Assembly (NCBI RefSeq): GCF_016773205.1
Contig: NZ_JAETWB010000001.1
Coordinates: forward strand, 868,001-932,000
Reading direction: 5' to 3'
Source of the DNA: Belnapia arida
GTDB lineage: Bacteria > Pseudomonadota > Alphaproteobacteria > Acetobacterales > Acetobacteraceae
Length of the DNA: 64,000 nucleotides
The stretch's first letter is position 1; each line of letters begins with the position of its first letter. Shown here piece by piece: positions 57,234-64,000 of the stretch. Under the pieces are notes generated by a model, which was given only the letters and a program-made list of their open reading frames with translations, did not search any database and was not told the origin of the DNA. Position numbers and translations under genes: made by a program.

Positions 57234-58466
57234 TCAGGCGGCCAGTGAAACTTCCGCGTCAGCCTCGAGCATCGGCCGGTCGCGCACCTCGACCAGGCGG
57301 GCCCGGTCGAAGCCGTTGAAGGCGGTGCGCAGGCAGGCACCATAGGCGCCGAGCTGGCCGATCTCGATCCAGTCGCCCTCGCGGATGTCGGCGGGGAGCG
57401 GGAAGGGGCCTTTCATCCGGTCCGCGCTGTCGCAGGTCGGGCCGAAGAAGACGAAATCCTCCGCCGCTGCGGCCGGCGCCGGGCCTTCCGGGCGGATCAG
57501 CCGCACCGGGAAGGTGAAGCCCGGCACGCCGGCATCGGAGAGCGCGCCATAGACGCCGTCGTTCAGGTAGAGGTCGCGGCCGCGCCGCCCCTGCACCTGC
57601 ACCACGACCGAGCCGCCGCCGGCGACCAGGGCGCGGCCCGGCTCGGCCCAAAGCACCGCGCCCGGCAGGTCCAGCGCCTCAAAGCTCGCCTCGATCTCGG
57701 CGAAGAAGGCACCGAGGGGGGGCGGCTCGATCCCCGGATAGGCGACCGGGAAGCCGCCGCCGACATCGACCACCTCGACCAGCACGCCGGCCGCGCGGAT
57801 GACCTCGCCCGCCAGCGCCATGGCCTGCCGCCAGGCGAGCGGGTCCATCATCTGTGAGCCGACATGGAAGCAGAGGCCGAGCCGCGTGGCATGCGGACGG
57901 GCGGCGCGGAGCAGGGCCACCGCCTCCTCAGGCTCGGCGCCAAACTTGCCGGAGAGGTCGAGCATCGCCGTGCCTTTCGGCAGGCCAAGGCGGATGAAGA
58001 GGCCGAGCCCGTCCTCGGCGCCCGCGCCGGTCTCGGCGAGGATCTTCTCCAGCTCCGCCGCGCTGTCGAGCACGAAGTCGCGCACCCCATGCTCGCCCCA
58101 GGCGGCGCGGATCGCTCCGCGCGCCTTGATCGGGTGCATGAAATGGATGCCGGCCTCGGGGAACATCGTCCGCACCAGCGCCACCTCATTGGCCGAGGCG
58201 CAGTCGAAATGGCGCACGCCGCCCTCCCAGACCGCGCGCAGCACGGCGGGCTCCGGGTTGCACTTCACTGCGTAGAGCACCTCGCCCGGGAAGCCTGCGA
58301 CGAATGCGGCCGAGGCCTCGGCGATGGCGGCCGGGCGCAGGCAGTGCATCGGCTCCTCCGGCCGCTCGACGGCGACCAGGGCATCGACGGAGGGGAGGGC
58401 GGTCAGGGCGTCGTCGAGGCGGCGGCGCAGCGGGGCGACCGCCGCACGGGTGCGGAGAAGAGACAT
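57234..58466 (-). CDS. ornithine decarboxylase, alanine racemase-fold (type III) PLP enzyme
   Basis: A 410-residue decarboxylase that forms putrescine from ornithine (a lysine/ornithine dual activity is possible). The PLP lysine is K68 in LYAVKCNPEP. HVGSQ (residues 201-205), the EPGRALVAGGGSV segment and C345 in FFGPTCDSADRM, the cysteine contributed across the dimer, are present. The length and motifs match bacterial members of the eukaryotic-type ODC family. It is preceded by a structured leader with a candidate leader peptide and followed by homospermidine synthase. Confidence 0.92.
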   Translation of the reverse strand: MSLLRTRAAVAPLRRRLDDALTALPSVDALVAVERPEEPMHCLRPAAIAEASAAFVAGFPGEVLYAVKCNPEPAVLRAVWEGGVRHFDCASANEVALVRTMFPEAGIHFMHPIKARGAIRAAWGEHGVRDFVLDSAAELEKILAETGAGAEDGLGLFIRLGLPKGTAMLDLSGKFGAEPEEAVALLRAARPHATRLGLCFHVGSQMMDPLAWRQAMALAGEVIRAAGVLVEVVDVGGGFPVAYPGIEPPPLGAFFAEIEASFEALDLPGAVLWAEPGRALVAGGGSVVVQVQGRRGRDLYLNDGVYGALSDAGVPGFTFPVRLIRPEGPAPAAAAEDFVFFGPTCDSADRMKGPFPLPADIREGDWIEIGQLGAYGACLRTAFNGFDRARLVEVRDRPMLEADAEVSLAA

Positions 58467-58804
58467 GTGGCGCGATCCTGGAAAGCGAGAGGAGACGGGG
58501 GGCTTGGCCCGGCTTCAGGCGATGCGCAGCGGACTTCGCATCGCAGCGACTCGTTCGAGCAACATAGGCAGATCCCTCACGGCCCCAGCCCCTTACGGGA
58601 CTGGCATGGACGAAAAGGACGCGTCCCGTCGTTGCTGTGCCCCGGCCATCAGGCGGATGGGGCTCGCGGCACGTGCGATAGCGCCAGCGGCCGCTCTGCA
58701 GCGACCGCGACCGGAGAAATAGTGGCTCCGCGCCGGAATTGCTATGCCTTTTTTCAGGGGCTCGCCCGTTCCACCGGCATGGCCACGCGAAGGGGCGAAA
58801 GCTT
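58467..58804 (-). promoter_or_regulatory. structured leader of the ornithine decarboxylase gene (speF-leader-like)
   Basis: A 338-bp region between agmatinase and the decarboxylase. Reading toward the decarboxylase, a hairpin CCAGTCCC-GTAA-GGGGCTGG (58604-58585, GNRA-type loop, one T-G wobble) is followed by GAGG, a 16-codon open frame (58565-58515), and a second hairpin GCGATGCG/CGCATCGC (58544-58519) that lies inside that frame. Its end is about 50 nt before the decarboxylase ATG. A conserved speF RNA element is known upstream of alphaproteobacterial ornithine decarboxylase genes. Whether this is that element is inference; I could not run a covariance search. Confidence 0.5.
58515..58565 (-). 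CDS. candidate leader peptide upstream of ornithine decarboxylase
   Basis: A 16-residue open frame, MLLERVAAMRSPLRIA, then TGA, with GAGG 9 nt before its ATG. A strong hairpin (GCGATGCG with CGCATCGC) covers codons 8 to 15, so ribosome position would decide whether it folds. Three arginine codons (CGA, CGA, CGC) are spaced through it. In enterobacteria, SpeFL leader translation stalls with ornithine and controls speF. An analogous function here is a hypothesis. Confidence 0.4.
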   Translation of the reverse strand: MLLERVAAMRSPLRIA

Positions 58805-59710
58805 TCAGGAATCTTGCCGGTTGAGAGCCCTCAGGGCGAGATATTCCCAGGCCAGCGTCGCCGCCGCCAGCGCCGTGATCTCCCCGTGGTCGTAGGCGGG
58901 CGAGACCTCCACCACATCCATTCCGCGGAAATCGACCCCGCGCAGCCGCCTGATCAGCCCCTGCGCCTGCCAGGAGGCTAGGCCGCCGATCTCGGGCGTG
59001 CCTGTGCCCGGCGCGAAGGCCGGGTCGAGGCAGTCGATATCGAAGGAGAGATAGGCCGGGCCGGTGCCGAGCACCGCGCGCACCCGCTCGGCCAGCGCCG
59101 CCGGCCCCAGCTCCTGCGCCTCGTGCCCGGTGACGATGGTGACGCCCTGGCCGATGGTCCAATCCCAGGTCGCGCGGTCGACCGGCGAGCGGATGCCGAC
59201 CTGGATCATCCGACGCGGATCGACCAGCCCCTCCCGGATCGCATGGTAGAAGGGCGAGCCATGGGCATAGGCCTGGCCGAAATTATCCGCCCAGGTATCG
59301 ACATGCGCATCGCAATGCAGCAGCCCGACCGGCCCGCCAATGCGCTTCGACAAGGCCCGCAGCAGGGGCAGGGTGATGCCATGCTCGCCGCCGAGCACGA
59401 CAAGGTGCCGACACGCCGCCGCCTGCCGCTCGATCAGCGCCAGGCTGCCGGGGATGTCGCCGAGGGCGATGGCGAACTCGCCGATATCTGTGATGTCGAG
59501 TGCGCGCGGATCGGTCCAATGCGTCGGATGCACCCCATCGACCAGCATGCGGCTCGCCCGCCGGATCGCCGCCGGCCCGTCCCGCGTGCCGGCGCGGTTG
59601 GTGGTGCCGATATCCATCGGCACCCCCGCGACCACATAGGCGGCGCCCGCCTCCCGCCGCTCGATGCCGAGGAAGCCCGGTGGCGTGGCGAAGGTCGGCG
59701 GGCCCGCCAT
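58805..59710 (-). CDS. speB: agmatinase / ureohydrolase family enzyme
   Basis: A 301-residue manganese ureohydrolase that hydrolyses agmatine to putrescine and urea. Metal ligands are visible: H110 in VLGGEHGITL, D134-x-H136-x-D138 in HCDAHVDTW, and D224/D226 in LSFDIDCLDPAF, plus PGTGTPEIGG and VVEVSPAYDHGEITA. Guanidinobutyrase or other guanidino-acid ureohydrolases share these motifs, so the exact substrate is inferred from the neighbouring polyamine genes. Its ATG follows the NIPSNAP gene stop by 1 nt. Confidence 0.9.
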   Translation of the reverse strand: MAGPPTFATPPGFLGIERREAGAAYVVAGVPMDIGTTNRAGTRDGPAAIRRASRMLVDGVHPTHWTDPRALDITDIGEFAIALGDIPGSLALIERQAAACRHLVVLGGEHGITLPLLRALSKRIGGPVGLLHCDAHVDTWADNFGQAYAHGSPFYHAIREGLVDPRRMIQVGIRSPVDRATWDWTIGQGVTIVTGHEAQELGPAALAERVRAVLGTGPAYLSFDIDCLDPAFAPGTGTPEIGGLASWQAQGLIRRLRGVDFRGMDVVEVSPAYDHGEITALAAATLAWEYLALRALNRQDS

Positions 59711-59711
59711 G

Positions 59712-60038
59712 CTACTTCACCGCCGAGAAGGCGGTCGGTGCCAGCAGCAGGTTCTCCACCGAGGCGACGATCTGGCCATCCTCCTCCGTCTTCGCCCGCG
59801 CCGTTAGCCATTCCGGATCGGTGGCGAAGGTGTTCCACTTCTGCTCCCGCTCGGCCAGGCTCTCCCATTCCAGCAGGTAGTAGAGGTCCTGGTTGGAGGA
59901 GCCGACCAGCACCGTCCAGAAGCCGGCCTGCCTGATGCCGTGCTTCTCCCAGAGCTTCAGCGTGATCGTCTCGAACCGTTTCAGCAGCGCCGGCAGGCGG
60001 CCCGGCACGCAATGATAGATGCGGAGTTCATGGATCAT
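59712..60038 (-). CDS. NIPSNAP family protein
   Basis: A 108-residue dimeric alpha/beta barrel type protein. It begins MIHELRIYHCVPGRLPALLK and continues HGIRQAGFWTVLVGSSNQDL and YYLLEWESLAEREQKWNTFA, the NIPSNAP pattern with the EWES segment. Bacterial members have no general function; several sit beside catabolic enzymes. It is the first gene of a two-gene transcript with agmatinase. Confidence 0.88.
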   Translation of the reverse strand: MIHELRIYHCVPGRLPALLKRFETITLKLWEKHGIRQAGFWTVLVGSSNQDLYYLLEWESLAEREQKWNTFATDPEWLTARAKTEEDGQIVASVENLLLAPTAFSAVK

Positions 60039-60069
60039 GGTCTTGGCCCTCCCTTTGGGGAAGGTCAGA

Positions 60070-61994
60070 CTAGCCCGCCTCCGGCAGGGCGCGAAGCGGC
60101 ACCGGCCGGGTCAGCCTGGCGATCAGCGCCGATACCGCCTCGGCGGGACAGGGCCGGCTGAAAAGGTAGCCCTGCACCTGCGCCACCCCGAGCTGCCGCA
60201 GCAGTTCGAGGTGCGCATCGGTTTCCACCCCCTCGGCAATGGTCACCAGCTCCAGCGCCTCGGCCATGCTGGCGATGGCGCGGAGGATCGGCGCCGCCGT
60301 CCCCGACTCGCCGAGGTCACGGAAGAAGCTGCGGTCGATCTTCAGCTTGTCGAGCGGGAAGCTGCGCAGGTAGCCGAGCGAGGAATAGCCCGTGCCGGAA
60401 TCATCGAGCGCCACCCGCACGCCTATCTCCCGCAGGCGGTGCAGGAGGTCGAGCGTGCGCTGGCTGTCGCGCAGCACCACCGCCTCGGTGATTTCGAGCT
60501 CCAGCCGCGTCGCCGGCAGCCCTGTCTCGGCCAATGTCGCAGCGACGGCACCGATCAGGCACCGCCCTTCGAGCCGCGACGGCGAGAGATTGACCGCTAC
60601 ATGATAGGGCCCCGGTCAGCGCGCCGCCTCGACACAGGCCCGCTGCAACACCCAGGCGTCGATCTCGGCGATCAGCCCTGACTCTTCCGCCAGCGGGATA
60701 GCTCCCCTGGCGGCACCAGGCCGCGCCGCGGATGCCGCCAGCGCAGCAGCGCCTCGAAGCCGAGCAGCCCGCCATCGATGCGCATCATCGGCTGGAAGTG
60801 AAGCACCAGCTCCCCTTTGCGCTTCAGCGCCAGGCGCAGGTCGGTCATGAGGCTGCGCCGCACCTGCAACCACTCCGCCATCGCCGGGTCGAAGAAGCGG
60901 AAGGCGCCTCGCCTGGCCTCCTTCGCCTCGTAGAGTGCCATGTCGGCATGGCGCAGCAGCCGATCGGCATCGGCCCATCCTCCGGCGCGAGGGCGATGCC
61001 GAGGCTGACCCCGATGTCGAGGCGGGTGTCGTCGAGGGCATAGCCATGCCCGACCACCCGCATCAGCCGTTCGGCGAGCGGCGCGATCGTTTCCGCCGTC
61101 GAGCGGCCCGGCAGGATGGCCGCGAACTCGTCGCCGCCCAGCCGCGCCATCAGGTCGCCCTGGCGCAGGCAGCCACCGATGCGACTCCGACGTCACGCAG
61201 CAGCCGGTCGCCCACCCCATGGCCGAGGCTGTTGTTCACCCCTCTGAAGCGGTCGAGGTCTAGGTAGAAGACCGTGAAGCCGCCTTCGGGCAGCCCGGCC
61301 ACCGCCTGCGCCATAGCGTTCTGGAACATGATCCGGCTGGGCAGGCCGGTCAGCGCATCATGCAGGGCGACATGCTCGTTGCGCCGGACCATGTCCGCCC
61401 GCTCGCGCTGCGCCTGCAAGGTTCGGCGGATATCCGCATGGTGCCGGCGGACGATGGCACAGAGGGCAATGAAGCAGATCACTTCCATCGTCACCTTGGT
61501 CCAGTGCCAGTCGCCGGTCGAGATGTCCGACCGCGACCTGCGGCACCATGCTGAGGTTGATCTGGGCCATGGCGAAGCACGGCGTCGCCGCATTACGCGA
61601 GGCGATGCCGCCGACCGTGCCCATCGAGAGGGTGGCCGAGAGGACCTGCGTCGCGCCATTGGCGACGAGCAGGTAGGCGAGGGCGCAGAAGGTTCTGGTG
61701 GCGATTGCCCAGGCGATGCCCACGGCGAAGTAGCGCCGCGCCGCGCGGCGTATCGGCCGGGCACGGCTCCGGCAGCCGGCGATGGCCCGCCACCACGGCG
61801 ACGCGCATCAGGAGCAGCGTCAGGTCGATCAGCAGGAAGGCGACCGGTCAGGCGCTCTCGGTCCGCATTGCGACAAAAAGGCAGAGCGAGAGCGGCGCGA
61901 GATGCCCGACGCAGAGCGAGGCTAGACGGTCGAAGAGCGGTGCGACCAGGGTGGCTGCGTCGTCCTGCTGCCAGGACCGATCTAGTGCGCCCAT
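60070..61994 (-). pseudogene. disrupted GGDEF-EAL cyclic-di-GMP protein
   Basis: Remnant of a membrane-associated diguanylate cyclase/phosphodiesterase. From the ATG at 61994 (MGALDRSWQQDDAATLVAPL) the frame meets TGA at 61850-61848. After that the coding signal changes frame near 61750, 61530, 61180, 60975 and 60700, and there is a further TGA at 60618-60616, where family alignments expect Trp (AAR*PGPYHVAVNLSP). Recognisable parts are VALHDALTGLPSRIMFQNAM, MARLGGDEFAAIL, GFEALLRWRHP, and the intact C-terminal EAL part with LEITEAVVLRD, ALDDSGTGYSS and IAEGVETDAHLELLRQLG. With seven disruptions among intact neighbours, it is a real decayed gene more likely than a sequencing artefact. Confidence 0.88.
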
Positions 61995-62166
61995 CCGGGC
62001 ACATTCCTCTTCGGTTCATGGCGGGGCTATCATTGCGACAGCTGGGAACGCATCACCGGCTTTCATGGTCATGGTGCCGTTCGACATAGGGCGGCAGCGT
62101 GAACGAAATATAAGCGCCAACCAATCACCCGGATGCGCGGGACATGTCGCCGGGGAGGAGAAGCCC

Positions 62167-62778
62167 ATGCATCTCTATGATTCGATCGGGCCCAATCCAC
62201 GAGTCGTCCGTATGTTCATGGCCGAGCGTGGCGTCGATATCCCGAAGACTACCGTGGATCTCCGCGGCGGCGAAAACCGCCAGCCGTCCTACATGGCGAA
62301 GAACCCCGCTGGCCAACTCCCGTGCCTCGAACTCGACGACGGCAGCGTAATTGCCGAGATCACCGCGATCTGCGAATATCTCGACGAGATCACCCCCGGC
62401 GCCTCGCTCATCGGCATTACGCCGCTGGAGCGCGCCGAGACCCGCATGTGGACCCGCCGCATCGACTTCAACATCGCCGAGCCGATGCTCAACGGCTTCC
62501 GCTTCGCCGAGGGTCTCAAGCTCTTCGAGAACCGTATCCGCTGCATCCCGCAAGCGGCCGACGACCTGAAGGCGACGGCGCAGGAGCGGCTCGCCTGGCT
62601 CGACGGGCTGATCGCCGGCCGGACCTATGTCTGCGGCAAGCGGCTGAGCCTCGCCGACATCACGCTCTTCGCCTTCCTCGATTTCGGAGCCCAGGCCGGC
62701 CAGCCGATCAACCCGGCGCTCCGGGCCATCACCGCGCATCACGCGATGATGGCGGCTCGGCCCTCGGCGAAGGCCTGA
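62167..62778 (+). CDS. glutathione S-transferase family protein
   Basis: A 203-residue GST from the ATG at 62167, preceded by GGGGAGGAG. The N-terminal domain has MHLYDSIGPNPRVVRMFMAE, NPAGQLPCLELDDGSVIAEI and ICEYLDEI. The C-terminal helical domain includes the conserved YVCGKRLSLADITLFAFLDF. There is no obvious YfcG-type TPNG turn; the active-site residue is likely Ser7 or a nearby residue. It is convergent with the M20 amidohydrolase, with a strong terminator between. Substrate is unknown. Confidence 0.9.
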   Translation: MHLYDSIGPNPRVVRMFMAERGVDIPKTTVDLRGGENRQPSYMAKNPAGQLPCLELDDGSVIAEITAICEYLDEITPGASLIGITPLERAETRMWTRRIDFNIAEPMLNGFRFAEGLKLFENRIRCIPQAADDLKATAQERLAWLDGLIAGRTYVCGKRLSLADITLFAFLDFGAQAGQPINPALRAITAHHAMMAARPSAKA

Positions 62779-62809
62779 CGGGCTGCGGGAAGCGCTCATC
62801 GCTCCTTGA

Positions 62810-62842
62810 CCGCCATGGCCGGGCTCAGCCCGGCCATGGCGG
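62810..62842. terminator. bidirectional intrinsic-type terminator
   Basis: Perfect 15-bp arms CCGCCATGGCCGGGC and GCCCGGCCATGGCGG around a TCA loop, between convergent GST and amidohydrolase genes. This is the strongest stem in the window and should terminate transcription from both sides. Confidence 0.85.
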
Positions 62843-62851
62843 AACGGCAGG

Positions 62852-64000
62852 TCAGCCCTTGGCCAGCACCCCCTCCGCGAGCCGCGCCCAGTAGCTGGCG
62901 CCGATCGGCAGCACGGCATCGTTGAAGTCGTAGCGCGGGTGGTGGACCTGCGGGTCGGCAGGCCCCCGCCCGGCGCCGAGCATGATGTAGCTGCCGTCCT
63001 TGGCGTTCAGCATGAAGGAGAAGTCCTCGCCGCCCATGGTCGGCTTCGGCATCTCCTGCACCTTGGTCTCGCCGGCGATGGCACGCGCCGCCTCGACCGT
63101 CAGCGCCGTGCTCACGGGCTCATTGACGGTTGCCGGGTAGCCGCGGTCGAACACCGCCTTCGCCGTCGCCCCGAAGGCGGCGGCGATGCCGGTCGAGATG
63201 TCGAGGAAACGCCGCTCGAGCAGGTCACCCACCTCCGGCTTGAACCAGCGGGCGGTGCCGCAGAGCGTCACCTGCTCGGGGATGACGTTCCAGGTGTCGC
63301 CGCCCTGGATGCGGCCGATGGTGATGACGCCCGATTCCGCCGGCTCGACATTGCGCGCGACGATGGATTGCAGCGCAGTGACGATCTGCGCCGCGACCAC
63401 GATCGGGTCGTTGCCCTGGTGCGGCATTGCACCATGGGCGCCCTTGCCGGTGATCTCGATCTCGATCTGCGCCGTCGCCGCCATGATCGGCCCCTCGCGC
63501 CACCAGAAGCTGCCCTCCGGCGCGCCCGGCCAGTTGTGCATGCCGAAGACGCGCTCCATCGGGAAGCGCTCGAACAGCCCTTCCTTCACCATGACATTGC
63601 CGCCGCCGCCGGCCTCCTCGGCCGGCTGGAAGATCAGGTAGACGGTGCCGGCGAAGTTGCGCGTCTCGGCAAGATACTTGGCGGCGCCGAGCAGCATGGT
63701 GGTGTGGCCGTCATGCCCGCAGGCATGCATCTTGCCGGGCGTGGCGGAGGCATGCGGCAGGCCGGTCTGCTCCTGGATCGGCAGCGCATCCATGTCGGCG
63801 CGCAGCCCGATGGCCCGCCCTGGCCCATCCTGGCCATGGATCACGCCCACCACACCGGTCTTCGCAATCCCGGTAACGACGTCGTCGCAGCCGAATTCGC
63901 GGAGCTTGTCGGCAACGATGCCGCTGGTGCGCACCTCCTCGAAGGCAATTTCGGGATGGGCATGGAAGTCCCGCCGCCACGCCGTCATCTCGGCATGAAA
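62852..64000 (-). CDS. M20 family amidohydrolase (hippurate hydrolase type), 5' end outside window
   Basis: Zinc/manganese aminoacylase-like hydrolase of the M20D (HipO/IAA-amino acid hydrolase) family. About 380 codons are in the window and the frame runs through its right edge (HAE before MTAWRRDFHAHPEIAFEE), so the natural start is outside. Metal-binding elements are present: MHACGHDGHTTMLLGAAKYL with the DxD-like HACGHD, then FQPAEEAGGGG with the catalytic Glu pair, and MHNWPGAPEG. The C-terminal MPKPTMGGEDFSFML carries the last metal ligand. It cleaves N-acyl amino acids; the substrate cannot be fixed. Confidence 0.93.
   Translation of the reverse strand, partial: FHAEMTAWRRDFHAHPEIAFEEVRTSGIVADKLREFGCDDVVTGIAKTGVVGVIHGQDGPGRAIGLRADMDALPIQEQTGLPHASATPGKMHACGHDGHTTMLLGAAKYLAETRNFAGTVYLIFQPAEEAGGGGNVMVKEGLFERFPMERVFGMHNWPGAPEGSFWWREGPIMAATAQIEIEITGKGAHGAMPHQGNDPIVVAAQIVTALQSIVARNVEPAESGVITIGRIQGGDTWNVIPEQVTLCGTARWFKPEVGDLLERRFLDISTGIAAAFGATAKAVFDRGYPATVNEPVSTALTVEAARAIAGETKVQEMPKPTMGGEDFSFMLNAKDGSYIMLGAGRGPADPQVHHPRYDFNDAVLPIGASYWARLAEGVLAKG

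Noticed and set aside
62020..62166. Sigma-70 promoter (TTCGAC ... TATAAG) upstream of the second GST
   Set aside because: The spacing between the two elements is about 23 nt, too long for a standard promoter.

Overview
The window is about 64 kb of very GC-rich DNA, densely packed with genes and with many 4-nt start/stop overlaps. It reads as the chromosome of an alphaproteobacterium, probably Acetobacteraceae (Roseomonas-like). The grounds are the GC-rich codon use, the topA-dprA-plsY-pyrC-pyrB order, GatCAB amidotransferase genes, an HWE-family histidine kinase, a homospermidine synthase with an alanine-racemase-fold ornithine decarboxylase, and many CaiB/HMG-CoA-lyase-like enzymes. The taxonomic call is inference. 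No phage, integrase, transposase, CRISPR, tRNA or rRNA was found.

Layout. 1-6.5 kb: a leftward housekeeping operon pyrB, a catalytically degenerate dihydroorotase, plsY, dprA and topA (its 3' end is outside the window), with ruvX upstream. 7-10.6 kb: rightward gatC, gatA, a conserved small gene, gatB. 10.6-19 kb: single genes including a TM2 protein, a YfcG-like GST, a lipoprotein, an amidohydrolase, a TonB-dependent receptor behind a palindrome, a DUF169 protein, an HWE kinase and folE. 19-29.6 kb: a leftward stress/efflux operon made of an ECF sigma factor, an anti-sigma factor, a small Spy/CnrX-like periplasmic protein, and a complete tripartite RND pump (outer-membrane factor, adaptor, two RND subunits of MdtB/MdtC type).

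30-37 kb: a leftward exopolysaccharide operon (priming transferase, Wzx-like flippase, two GT4 and two GT2 glycosyltransferases, YdcF-like protein), all translationally chained; no polymerase or chain-length regulator is visible. 37-42 kb: a small HIRAN-like protein, an LhgO-like oxidoreductase, and an acyl-CoA group (crotonase-fold protein, divergent HMG-CoA-lyase-like protein, CaiB CoA-transferase). 42-44.6 kb: a large modular protein with three carbohydrate-binding repeats, Pro/Thr linkers and a C-terminal SGNH-esterase-like domain, behind an AT-rich upstream region.

44.6-48.8 kb: leftward MFS transporter (no canonical start codon for its first membrane helix), FMN-dependent 2-hydroxyacid oxidase, an unknown protein and a tautomerase. 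48.9-53.2 kb: rightward LysR regulator overlapping a second glycosyltransferase series that includes another unknown protein. 53.4-55.7 kb: PepSY protein with a PhoP/PhoQ-type two-component system. 55.7-60 kb: polyamine locus (agmatinase, ornithine decarboxylase, homospermidine synthase) with a structured leader and a candidate Arg-containing leader peptide upstream of the decarboxylase. 60-62 kb: a heavily disrupted GGDEF-EAL pseudogene. 62-64 kb: a GST, a strong bidirectional terminator and an M20 amidohydrolase that runs off the window end.

The observations most worth following are the ornithine decarboxylase leader, the modular CBM/SGNH protein, the ECF-controlled efflux operon, the pseudo-dihydroorotase, and the two uncharacterised proteins tied to glycosyltransferase genes.
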